Shown here piece by piece: positions 35,105 to 43,270 of a DNA stretch of 54,104 nucleotides. Position numbers and translations under genes: made by a program. Below the pieces are notes generated by a model that saw only the letters and a program-made list of their open reading frames with translations, was not told the origin of the DNA and did no database searches. This stretch comes from Bacteroidaceae bacterium (GTDB taxonomy: Bacteria; Bacteroidota; Bacteroidia; Bacteroidales; Bacteroidaceae), in contig JAFSKK010000039.1 in assembly GCA_017448965.1 (NCBI GenBank), positions 1 to 54,104 of the forward strand, given 5' to 3'. Each line of letters begins with the position of its first letter. The first letter of the stretch is position 1.

Positions 35105-35680
35105 TTATTTCTTCACCTTGATGCTCTTAATCATCTCCTTGAAGTCGGGGGTGTCTTCGAGTTTGTAACCGCCAATGTTGAGTTGGATGCGGCCGCCTTT
35201 GTCGCTGAGAGGTGCGGCAAGCACGCTGTGGTCGCCAAATTCGTAGGCACGGTAGGTGTAGAGGTAGGTGTAGTCGCCCAGCTTCTGGTTGGGCTGGCTC
35301 TTGGACTCCTCGAACACATCCTGCTCGGTCTCGATGGCATCTTCAGCCTTGAAGACTTCGCTGTCCCAAATCTTGACTTCCAGCTTCCAACCGAAATTGG
35401 AACCTTTTTCGGGCTTCTCTACAGGCTCGATGGTGCAACCAGAATCCGACTGCTTGGTCACCTGCCAGCCTTCGAGGATGTTGATGCTGAACAGGTCGGT
35501 CTTGTAGGTGGCAGGGCCGTTGATGACTTCTGGTTCGGCTGGGGCTTCGGGCTCTTCAGCCTCAGTCTCAGTGGTGACTTCCGTGCTGTCAGTTTCACCT
35601 GACGGCTGGTTTGAACTACCTGTGCAGGCCATGAATGACATGGTGACTGCTGCTCCGATGAGCATGAACACTTTTTTCAT
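35105..35680 (-). CDS. Predicted lipoprotein, unknown family
   Basis: 191 residues. MKKVFMLIGAAVTMSFMAC gives a clean lipobox with Cys 19. A low-complexity Thr/Glu/Pro linker (about 25-50) tethers a compact domain (55-190) starting TYKTDLFSINILEGWQV and ending FKEMIKSIKVKK. That pattern resembles small beta-sheet domains of the PsbP/Mog1 fold, but this is only an impression. It has its own gap upstream filled with a palindromic repeat. I see no clear promoter. Confidence 0.8.
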   Translation of the reverse strand: MKKVFMLIGAAVTMSFMACTGSSNQPSGETDSTEVTTETEAEEPEAPAEPEVINGPATYKTDLFSINILEGWQVTKQSDSGCTIEPVEKPEKGSNFGWKLEVKIWDSEVFKAEDAIETEQDVFEESKSQPNQKLGDYTYLYTYRAYEFGDHSVLAAPLSDKGGRIQLNIGGYKLEDTPDFKEMIKSIKVKK

Positions 35681-35736
35681 AACTTTGCTTTTTTTAGATT
35701 AGTAATAAGGGTTGATATTAAAGTTTCATATATTTC

Positions 35737-35800
35737 AACAACGAATTTAACGAATGCAATCCGGATGGCAAAATTAGTTTCATTCGTAATATTCGTTGTT
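35737..35800. repeat. Intergenic inverted-repeat element, short form
   Basis: AACAACGAATTTAACGAATG at one end pairs with CATTCGTAATATTCGTTGTT at the other (about 18 of 20). The inner part (CCGGATGGCAAAATTAGTTTC) is the reverse complement of the left end of the element at 32722-32903 with about one change in 30. Confidence 0.8.
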
Positions 35801-35825
35801 TCGGAATCATAATTGTCAATTATAA

Positions 35826-36578
35826 TTAGTGGTGTTGTGCAAGAAGTGCGGTGAGGCGCTCGTAGGTCATGCCTTCGAAACTGTCGAGCACAACGTTGCA
35901 CTTGTCTGCTATCTCTTCTCTGGTGTGTCCTGTGGCAAGCCCGATGGTGAAGATGCCTGATGCCATGCCGGCTTGCAGTCCTGTATAAGCATCCTCGAAC
36001 ACTACACATTCGTCGATGTCGGCATTGAAGGTCTTGGCACCCAGCAGGTAGCAATCGGGAGCTGGCTTGGAGGCGGTGAAGTCTTCGGCGGTGAGCACCT
36101 TATCGAAGAGCGCGTCGAAGTTGGGTATCTGCTGTCTCACGCTCTCTATCTTGGGGATGTTGGAGCTGGTCACCACGGCGCATTGCACTCCGTTGCGCTT
36201 CAAGTCCTGGAGGAAGTCGAGCGCACCAGGATAGAATTCATACTTCATCTGTGCCTCGTAGGCATTCAGGCCTTCCGTGATTTCCGCCTGCCATTGAGGG
36301 TCGGGGAAGTAGGTGTCGAATATCTGTGTGAGGGTAGTGCCCTTGATGAGAAATTCGAGCCGTGGCACATCGGGACGGTATTTCCGTGCTGTAGCTCCCC
36401 AGAAGACGGTGTACTGGTCTTCTGTGTCGACCAGTGTACCGTCTAAATCGAAGAGGACCACCCGAACTTTCCTTCTGCGTGGAACGTTCCTCTCGCCTTT
36501 CACGAACAGTTCGCCCCAGGGCATTGCTGTCTTCTCATCCTCGATGTCTTCGTTCCTTTTTGTCCAGAATGTTGCCAT
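35826..36578 (-). CDS. HAD-superfamily hydrolase (beta-phosphoglucomutase/phosphatase type)
   Basis: 250 residues; removes or moves phosphate on a small metabolite, substrate unknown. Motif I FDLDGTLVDTED has the nucleophile Asp44 and acid Asp46; motif II is VTSSN, motif III the Lys in SKPAPDCY, motif IV VVFEDAYTG. An alpha-helical cap (about 55-125) marks subfamily I. The start at 36578 lies only 5 nt after the stop of the SH3/YARHG gene, which fits translational coupling. The first 35 residues are unlike the family, so a start nearer motif I (for example MPWGEL) is possible. Confidence 0.88.
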   Translation of the reverse strand: MATFWTKRNEDIEDEKTAMPWGELFVKGERNVPRRRKVRVVLFDLDGTLVDTEDQYTVFWGATARKYRPDVPRLEFLIKGTTLTQIFDTYFPDPQWQAEITEGLNAYEAQMKYEFYPGALDFLQDLKRNGVQCAVVTSSNIPKIESVRQQIPNFDALFDKVLTAEDFTASKPAPDCYLLGAKTFNADIDECVVFEDAYTGLQAGMASGIFTIGLATGHTREEIADKCNVVLDSFEGMTYERLTALLAQHH

Positions 36579-36583
36579 CAGCC

Positions 36584-37159
36584 TTATTCGTACCTCTGTA
36601 TGAAGGAGATGTTATACTTCTCGTACTTGTTGAACTCGCTGGATGGAACTTCGCTGCGCCATCCGTTGTACCAAGGCTGTGAGTTGAAGTAGGAGCGCAG
36701 GGAGGAGTCCTTGAAGATGCGGCCATGACGTGCGTAGATGGAGTTGCGGAGCACGCGCAGCTGGCCTTTGTCGTAGCCGGCGATGTCGTTGTAGGTGGCA
36801 TATCTCTCAGCGAGCCAGTCGTACTGTGTGCCCCATGCCGTGCCGCTGGAAGAGCTGCTTCTTGAGCTTCTGCTTGGGATGGAAGGAACACCGCCTCGTG
36901 AAGAACTGGACACGATTTTGCTGGCTGCCATGTAGCCGATGAACAACTGGTTGTTGTTGAACACCTTGCACCACGAACCGTTGTAGGGTTCATAGTAGAT
37001 GCCTGAGCCGTCCTTGATCTTGGTGACGATTCCATAGGAGGTGCCTGGACCTTTTCTCACGTTGGTGTAGCCACCTTCTTGTTTCACATAGCCATAAATC
37101 TGTGCCATGCTGGGAATGGCCAGCGCGGCAAGAACCAATAAAAGCAGGAATTTTTTCAT
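36584..37159 (-). CDS. Secreted SH3b and YARHG domain protein
   Basis: 191 residues with signal peptide MKKFLLLLVLAALAIPSMAQ. Residues 22-85 form a bacterial SH3 domain (YTNVRKGPGTSYGIVTKIKDG...WCKV), usually a peptidoglycan-binding module. A Ser/Arg-rich linker follows, then a YARHG domain (about 125-180, with LRNSIYARHGRIFKD and YFNSQPWYNG), typical of extracellular peptidase- or cell-wall-linked proteins. Probably acts at the cell wall. First gene of a two-gene operon with the HAD hydrolase, from the promoter at 37200. Confidence 0.9.
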   Translation of the reverse strand: MKKFLLLLVLAALAIPSMAQIYGYVKQEGGYTNVRKGPGTSYGIVTKIKDGSGIYYEPYNGSWCKVFNNNQLFIGYMAASKIVSSSSRGGVPSIPSRSSRSSSSSGTAWGTQYDWLAERYATYNDIAGYDKGQLRVLRNSIYARHGRIFKDSSLRSYFNSQPWYNGWRSEVPSSEFNKYEKYNISFIQRYE

Positions 37160-37199
37160 TTTCTTGATGTTTTTAGGTTAATAGATATAGATTTAGCCA

Positions 37200-37231
37200 C
37201 AAATGTAGGGATTTATTTGATAGGATGACAA
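37200..37231 (-). promoter_or_regulatory. Promoter of the YARHG-HAD operon
   Basis: On the minus strand: TTG (37231-37229), 21 nt spacing, TACATTTG (37207-37200). Start of transcription would be near 37193, about 35 nt before the ATG at 37159. Confidence 0.7.
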
Positions 37232-37302
37232 ATTTTTCCTTAAAATGTTGCGATGATTGTATATTTTTTTCAAGGAGGTGCGTGAAAAACATGGGAAATG
37301 TT

Positions 37303-37332
37303 TTGTGCAGTCTCCTATTTGTGTTACCTTTG
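37303..37332 (+). promoter_or_regulatory. Upstream promoter of mdh or of a small RNA
   Basis: TTG at 37303-37305, 19 nt spacing, TACCTTTG at 37325-37332, a very good match. It lies 240 nt before mdh, well above a second promoter. The transcript would begin near 37340 and run through about 190 nt without a convincing gene (one 23-codon frame from about 37361 ends at 37431). Confidence 0.65.
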
Positions 37333-37502
37333 CATACAGAGATTCGTGTGCGTCTTATCATGCACTTATTGATGTCAACTCCTCTGTGGACTATTTTGTC
37401 TAATCAGGGATACTTTGCCCGACAAACATGACATTTTTGTGCGGTTCTGACCTGCATATATGAGAAACTTTGGAGTCTTGAGCGAAAAAAGTGCCAGTTT
37501 TG

Positions 37503-37533
37503 TTGTATATAAAGAAGAAAAGAGATAATTTTG
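37503..37533 (+). promoter_or_regulatory. Proximal promoter of mdh
   Basis: TTG at 37503-37505, 20 nt spacing, TAATTTTG at 37526-37533. Gives a leader of about 40 nt to the ATG at 37580. Confidence 0.75.
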
Positions 37534-37579
37534 CGAACAAAGTACGAAAAACAATAATTTCAAACTAAAAATTAGTACT

Positions 37580-38578
37580 ATGGCATTCTTAACAGATGAC
37601 AAACTTGTGATTGTTGGCGCTGGTGGCGCCATCGGCTCAACTATGGTTCAGTTGGCTCTGACGATGAAGCTGACTCCTAATGTGTGTCTTTATGATGTGT
37701 ACGCTCCAGGCATGGAGGGTGTGATGGAAGAAATGTTCCATTGCGGCTATGACGGCGTGAACTTGACGGCTACCACAGATGTGGCTGAGGCTTTCAAGGA
37801 TGCGAAGTACATCATCTCTTCTGGCGGCGCTCCCCGTAAGGCTGGCATGACTCGTGAAGACCTCCTCGCCGGCAACTGCAAAATTGCTGAGGAACTCGGC
37901 AAGAACATCAAGGCATATTGCCCCGATGTGAAGCACGTGACCGTGATTTTCAACCCTGCTGACTTGACAGGTCTCGTTACCTTGCTGTATTCAGGTTTGA
38001 AGCCAGGTCAGGTGACCACTCTGGCAGCCCTCGACTCTACTCGTCTGCAGTCGGCTCTGGCCAAGCAGTTCGGTGTGAAGCAGTATGAGGTGACAGGCTG
38101 TGCCACATACGGTGGTCATGGTGAGCAGATGGCTGTGTTTGGCAGCGCTGTGAAGGTGGCTGGCAAGCCTCTCAACGAACTCATCGGCACTCCAGCACTT
38201 CCTGAGGAGGAATGGGAGAAATTGAAGGTGGCAGTGACCAAGGGTGGTGCGAAGATTATTGAGCTTCGTGGACGCTCTTCTTGGCAGAGTCCTGCTTACT
38301 GCTCTGTGGAGATGATTCGTTCGGTGATGGGCGGTGAGAAGTTCCGTTGGCCAGCCGGCACTTATGTATGCAACGAGAAGTACAACCACATCATGATGGC
38401 GATGGACACAACCCTCGACACCAATGGCTGCACTTACAAGATGCCTACAGGCACTCCCGAGGAAATGGCGAAGTTGGACGCTTCTTACGAGCATCTCTGC
38501 AAGATGCGTGACGAACTCGTGACGCTCAACATCGTTCCTCCTATTTCAGAGTGGAATAAGATCAATCCAAACCTGTAA
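37580..38578 (+). CDS. mdh: Malate dehydrogenase
   Basis: Oxidises malate to oxaloacetate with NAD in central metabolism; in gut Bacteroidales it mainly runs in reverse toward succinate. 332 residues, usual for the Bacteroidetes form. NAD-binding motif VIVGAGGAIGS at the N-terminus; substrate-binding Arg residues in GGAPRKAGMTRED; NPAD as the NAD ribose loop; active-site Asp/Arg in LDSTRLQSAL; and the catalytic His in GGHGEQMAV. Stands as a single gene with two promoters, then a palindromic gap before tamB. Confidence 0.95.
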   Translation: MAFLTDDKLVIVGAGGAIGSTMVQLALTMKLTPNVCLYDVYAPGMEGVMEEMFHCGYDGVNLTATTDVAEAFKDAKYIISSGGAPRKAGMTREDLLAGNCKIAEELGKNIKAYCPDVKHVTVIFNPADLTGLVTLLYSGLKPGQVTTLAALDSTRLQSALAKQFGVKQYEVTGCATYGGHGEQMAVFGSAVKVAGKPLNELIGTPALPEEEWEKLKVAVTKGGAKIIELRGRSSWQSPAYCSVEMIRSVMGGEKFRWPAGTYVCNEKYNHIMMAMDTTLDTNGCTYKMPTGTPEEMAKLDASYEHLCKMRDELVTLNIVPPISEWNKINPNL

Positions 38579-38676
38579 TAAAATGAGGAATTAGGAATTT
38601 GGAATGAGGAATTATTACTTGCCATCGGGATGGTAGGTGTCAATTCCTCATTCCTCATCCCTCATTCCTAATTCTG
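38579..38676. repeat. Palindromic gap between mdh and tamB
   Basis: Repeats of GGAATGAGGAATT on one side and AATTCCTCATTCC on the other can fold into a long hairpin around ATTACTTGCCATCGGGATGG. It may end the mdh transcript, although no T-run follows, or it may be one of the AT-rich intergenic repeats. Confidence 0.55.
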
Positions 38677-41600
38677 ATGAAGAAGTACGGAAAGTATACG
38701 CTTTTAGGTTGGAGTTGGCGCATCCTCTTATGGATTGTGCTAACTCCAATTTTCTTATTGCTGTTGCTTTTCGTGCTGATTTATTTGCCTCCAGTACAGA
38801 AATATGCGGTGGATAAAGCCGCAGAAGTGCTGAGCGAGGAGATGGGCATGGAGGTGACGGTGGAGAGTGTCTGCCTGAAGTTCCCGCTCGACCTCTCGAT
38901 GGGAGGTATCTTGGCGTTGGAAGAGGGTGACACGGTGGTGGCTGCTCGCGAGTTGGACATCAGCGTGAAGGCCTTGCCGCTGTTCCGTTTGCAGGCAGAG
39001 GTGGACGGCATCTATCTGTATGATGCGAAACTGAATACGAAGGGACTGATTGAGGCATGTGTGGTGAAAGGCTCGTTGGCAGAATTGAGTCTTGATAGCC
39101 ACAGCACAGACATCGAGAATGAGTTTGCTGTGGTTAACAAGGCGTTGCTGAGAGATGCTGATTTGACGGTGCTGCTGAATGATTCTGTGCCAGAAGACAC
39201 GACCACCAGTGAGGTGAATTGGAAGATTCGTGTGGATGATTTGGCGTTTGAGAATGTGAAGGTGGCTGTGCTGCTCATGCCACAGGCTGACAGCACATGG
39301 ACTTCGGCGCATTTGGCTGATGCCCATGCGGAGGCGTTCCTCGACCTTGGCAAAGAAATATATCAGGTGAACAAGTTGGTGGTGAGTGGTTCGACCGCCA
39401 GTTTCGCCATGAAGAACGAACCAGAACTGCCCAATCAGCTTGACCCCTCCCATCTGTCCTTCACGGATGTGGGGCTGGAGGTGGACTCTTTTGAATACAA
39501 AGGTGTCACGGGCGAAATGGCCCTGAACATCCGTCAACTCACGGGCGTGGAACAATCAGGGCTGACCATTGCGGAGACGCAGGGTCGGGTGGAGATGGAC
39601 TCGCTCTCGCTGACGGTGCCGAGGTTGCACATGAAGACGGCTGACAGCGACCTGAAGATGGCGTACCGCATGGACATGAATGCCTTTGACGATGTGAATC
39701 CAGGCACGTTCTCTTTGGTTGCAGAGGGTTTGATTGGCAAGGGTGATGCGATTTTCTTCACACGCATGGGTGGAGCAGACACGAAGGATGTGTGTGCCAT
39801 GCTGAACCAGACGTTGCCAGTGCGTCCATCGGAAGTGCGGTTGGAGGCAGATGGCAATCTTGAAACGCTGCATGTGGGCAGACTTTATGCGAAAGTGCCC
39901 GATGTGGCCGTGATGGATGGTTCTGCCACGCTCTGGGATGTGGTGGATAACCTCTCGCTGCAAGCCAATGTGAATGCCAAAGATGCGTATGGCACCAGTG
40001 TCGATTTGAAGGGTGCATACGTGCTTGCCTCTGATGCCTATAGTGCTGATGCGACTTTCAATAATGTGGTGGTGAACCGCTATGTGCCGATGGATGAGCA
40101 CACTGTCCTGTCGGGCAAGGCCACCGTAAGAGGACGCGGCTTCGACTTCCTCTCGCCTTCCACGGCGCTGGAAGCGACGGTGCATCTGTCCAAGGCGTAT
40201 ATGGGCAAGATGGACTTGAGCAACATCGATGCCGATGCCATGTTGAAGGGCAGCAAGCTGCTGCTGAACATGACTGCCGATAACGAACAATTGCAAACCG
40301 ATCTGACCTTTGACGGCGAACTGAAACGGAATTTGCTGGAGGGTACCCTCACGCTGAACCTGCCGTTTGTTGATGTTCAGCGCATGGGCTTCAGCGAAGA
40401 CGTGTTGCAGGCAAGTACTCGTGGAACGATGCATGTGTCGTATAATCTGGACAAACTCTTCCGCATCGAGTCTCAAGTGGATGCACTCGACTTGAAGATG
40501 GGGAAGGACAACATCCGCTCGGATGCTTTCTATCTTTTTGCAGAGGCACAGAAAGACACTACGTCAGCCACATTGCGGACGGGTGACCTCGATTTCACGT
40601 TCTTCACCCCCAACAACATTTTCAACCTCTTGCCGAAAGTGGAACGGTTGCAGAAAGAGACGGTTAGACAGTTCACGAAGCATGATGTGAACCTTGATGT
40701 GCTGAAGTCATACTTGCCAGAACTCTCGCTGCATACGACGGCAGGCCCCGACAATCCTGTGTCGGACATCTTGGAAACTTATGGCCTTCGTTTTAAGGAG
40801 TTTGTGGCAGATGTGGAGGCCTCTCCTGTTACGGGTCTGAAGGGAATGGGGCATGTGTACGGCTTCCGCAAGGACAGCGTCATGATTGACACGGCTTTCT
40901 TCGATATTGCCCAAGACTCCACACAACTCAACTATCATGTGGGTGCACGTTGTCATGAGCAGCCCCAAATCCCAGCCTTCCGAGCCTATCTGGATGGATA
41001 CCTTATGGCCAACGAGGTGGATGCTCACCTTACCTATTTTGACAAGAATGACCGCAAGGGCATTGATTTAGGTGTAAAGGGAAAGGCGACCGATGCCCAA
41101 GTCACCTACAGCCTCTATCCCCAGAAACCCATCATCTCCTTCCGCGAGTTTAGCATCAATGCCGATAACTATATTATTACACGACCCAATAGCCCCATTA
41201 TGGCTGACGTGCGTCTGACGAGCACCTCCGATGATTGTTACGTGGCAGTCTTTGCTGACGAGAACGAACAGGGAAAACAGGTGGCCACCATCAATGTTGA
41301 TGACTTGAATTTGAAGGAGATTCTTGCCGCGGTTCCAGTGCCAGGATTGCCATCTATGGGCGGTATGCTGCATGTGAATACCACCTATATTGACAGAGGC
41401 GAGAACTTCCTTGTGCGAGGTGATCTCAGTGCAGACCGCTTCACTTATGAGGGAATGGCCGTCGGCAACATCGCTTCCAATTTCAGTTATATGCCAGAAG
41501 GTGAGACCCGTCATGTGATTGATGCCACATTGGCATACGACCAAACTGAAGTTCTGCAACTGAACGGAATCTACGATGCTCAGGGCGATGGCGCGCTGGA

Positions 41601-43266
41601 TGCTGACCTCTCCTTTCTTGATGTGCCGATGTCGATGTTCTCGCCATTCATTCCCGACCAGATTGTGGGCTTTACGGGCCAGTTGGCTGGTGGAATGAAA
41701 GTGACAGGCCCGATGGATGCTTTGTTGTTCAATGGCACCTTGATGCCGAAGGATCTGCACATGATTTCCGATCAGTATAGCCTGAATTTCTCGCTGACCA
41801 ACGACACGATTGTGTTCAACAATAGCCGTGTGGATTTCGATGCCCTCAAGTTCTATGCGGTGGATGACAATCCGCTCACGCTGAATGGCTATGTTGACTT
41901 CTCGAATTTCGATGAGGTGCTCATGTCGCTTTCGCTGATGGGTCGAAACTTTAAACTGATTGAGGCGAAACCCACCAGCAAGTCCTTGCTGTATGGTGAT
42001 ATGTACGGTGACTTCTACACCCGTGTGATTGGTTCCACAAAGGACTTGACGGTGCGTGGTCTTGTTCGTGTTCTGCCGACCACGAACCTCACCTACATCT
42101 TGTCGGAAACGGCACTGTATCAGACAGACCGACTCGAAGACATTGTCACCTTTGTGGATTTTAACGCACCACCTCCTCCAAAGGAGTCCATCCCGAAGAA
42201 GACCTATATGGGTATCGATATGAACTTGGTGCTGAGTATTGAGGATGGTGCCAAACTGCGTGGTGAGTTCTCTGCAGACAAGCAAAGTTATGTCAATGTG
42301 CAGGGTGGTGGCTCCATTACCATGTCGTACACGCCTGAAGGTGTGTTCAATATGCAGGGACGCTACACCATCAACGAGGGTGAGATGAAATACACGCTCC
42401 CCGTCATTCCGCTCAAGACCTTCTCCATCCATCCCGGTTCCTACATCGAGTTTACAGGTGTGCCCGGCAATCCGCTGCTCAACATCACCGCCACCGAACG
42501 CATGAAAGCCACCGTCGCAAGAGAAGGTGGTGCTACCCGAACGGTGCCCTTCGATGTGGGTCTGAAAATCTCCAACACGTTGCAGGAGATGGGTCTGGAG
42601 TTCATCATCGATGCACCCGAAGACCAGTCCGTGCAGAACGAACTCGCAGCCTGCTCAGCCGAAGACCGCAACAAACTCGCTGTGGGCATGTTGGCCACAG
42701 GCATGTATCTGTCCAGTTCCAACGGCAAGGGTCTTGCAGCAGGCAATGCGCTGAGTGGATTCTTGGAGGAGGAAATCAACAAGATTGCGGGTAGTGCCCT
42801 CTCCACGATGGTCGACGTGAGTGTCGGGGTGGGGCAGACCGTTCGTGAAGATGGTTCCAAGCGCACCGACTACTCCTTCCAGTTCTCCCGCAAGTTCTTC
42901 TCCGACCGTCTGAAGGTCATCATAGGCGGTAAGGTAAGTTCTGACAACAGCACCACTCGTCGTGAGTCAGGTGCCTTCATCGACAACGTGTCGTTGGAGT
43001 GGCGCCTCGACAATGGTGGCACGCAATACATCCGTCTCTTCCACGAGAAAGACTACTCCAGCCTGATTGAGGGCGAACTGGACAGAAATGGCTTCGGTGT
43101 GGTGCTCCGCAAGAAAGTGGACAAACTCTCCGAACTCATCTTCTGGAAACGGCGCAAGAAGGAGGACGTGCAACCAGAGACCAACACGAACTCTGAGTCC
43201 ACAGAGACCAACACGAACTCTGAGCAAACGGAGAACAACACGAACCTCGAGCAAACGAAAGAATAG
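38677..43266 (+). CDS. tamB: Translocation and assembly module protein TamB
   Basis: A 1529-residue inner-membrane-anchored protein that spans the periplasm. One N-terminal membrane helix (about 12-40) is followed by an AsmA-like start (VQKYAVDKAAEVLSEEMGMEVTVESV), a very long series of beta strands forming a hydrophobic groove, and the C-terminal DUF490 domain (VQGGGSITMSYTPEGVFNMQGRYTI, PGNPLLNITATE, FQFSRKFFSDRLKV). Thought to carry lipids or outer-membrane proteins to the outer membrane with its Omp85 partner. The last 40 residues are low-complexity Asn/Thr/Glu repeats (NTNSE). The partner gene begins 4 nt after its stop, so they form one operon. Confidence 0.92.
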   Translation: MKKYGKYTLLGWSWRILLWIVLTPIFLLLLLFVLIYLPPVQKYAVDKAAEVLSEEMGMEVTVESVCLKFPLDLSMGGILALEEGDTVVAARELDISVKALPLFRLQAEVDGIYLYDAKLNTKGLIEACVVKGSLAELSLDSHSTDIENEFAVVNKALLRDADLTVLLNDSVPEDTTTSEVNWKIRVDDLAFENVKVAVLLMPQADSTWTSAHLADAHAEAFLDLGKEIYQVNKLVVSGSTASFAMKNEPELPNQLDPSHLSFTDVGLEVDSFEYKGVTGEMALNIRQLTGVEQSGLTIAETQGRVEMDSLSLTVPRLHMKTADSDLKMAYRMDMNAFDDVNPGTFSLVAEGLIGKGDAIFFTRMGGADTKDVCAMLNQTLPVRPSEVRLEADGNLETLHVGRLYAKVPDVAVMDGSATLWDVVDNLSLQANVNAKDAYGTSVDLKGAYVLASDAYSADATFNNVVVNRYVPMDEHTVLSGKATVRGRGFDFLSPSTALEATVHLSKAYMGKMDLSNIDADAMLKGSKLLLNMTADNEQLQTDLTFDGELKRNLLEGTLTLNLPFVDVQRMGFSEDVLQASTRGTMHVSYNLDKLFRIESQVDALDLKMGKDNIRSDAFYLFAEAQKDTTSATLRTGDLDFTFFTPNNIFNLLPKVERLQKETVRQFTKHDVNLDVLKSYLPELSLHTTAGPDNPVSDILETYGLRFKEFVADVEASPVTGLKGMGHVYGFRKDSVMIDTAFFDIAQDSTQLNYHVGARCHEQPQIPAFRAYLDGYLMANEVDAHLTYFDKNDRKGIDLGVKGKATDAQVTYSLYPQKPIISFREFSINADNYIITRPNSPIMADVRLTSTSDDCYVAVFADENEQGKQVATINVDDLNLKEILAAVPVPGLPSMGGMLHVNTTYIDRGENFLVRGDLSADRFTYEGMAVGNIASNFSYMPEGETRHVIDATLAYDQTEVLQLNGIYDAQGDGALDADLSFLDVPMSMFSPFIPDQIVGFTGQLAGGMKVTGPMDALLFNGTLMPKDLHMISDQYSLNFSLTNDTIVFNNSRVDFDALKFYAVDDNPLTLNGYVDFSNFDEVLMSLSLMGRNFKLIEAKPTSKSLLYGDMYGDFYTRVIGSTKDLTVRGLVRVLPTTNLTYILSETALYQTDRLEDIVTFVDFNAPPPPKESIPKKTYMGIDMNLVLSIEDGAKLRGEFSADKQSYVNVQGGGSITMSYTPEGVFNMQGRYTINEGEMKYTLPVIPLKTFSIHPGSYIEFTGVPGNPLLNITATERMKATVAREGGATRTVPFDVGLKISNTLQEMGLEFIIDAPEDQSVQNELAACSAEDRNKLAVGMLATGMYLSSSNGKGLAAGNALSGFLEEEINKIAGSALSTMVDVSVGVGQTVREDGSKRTDYSFQFSRKFFSDRLKVIIGGKVSSDNSTTRRESGAFIDNVSLEWRLDNGGTQYIRLFHEKDYSSLIEGELDRNGFGVVLRKKVDKLSELIFWKRRKKEDVQPETNTNSESTETNTNSEQTENNTNLEQTKE

Positions 43267-43270
43267 ACAC

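Noticed and set aside
37225-37431. 68-codon frame before mdh
   Set aside because: Starts above the promoter at 37303 and has no protein features. Only the last 23 codons could be in a transcript.
41068-42432. 454-codon frame on the minus strand
   Set aside because: Opposite tamB, no domain and no promoter.
43067-43270. Longer TamL start
   Set aside because: It would overlap the end of tamB in another frame and hide the clear lipoprotein signal at 43271.
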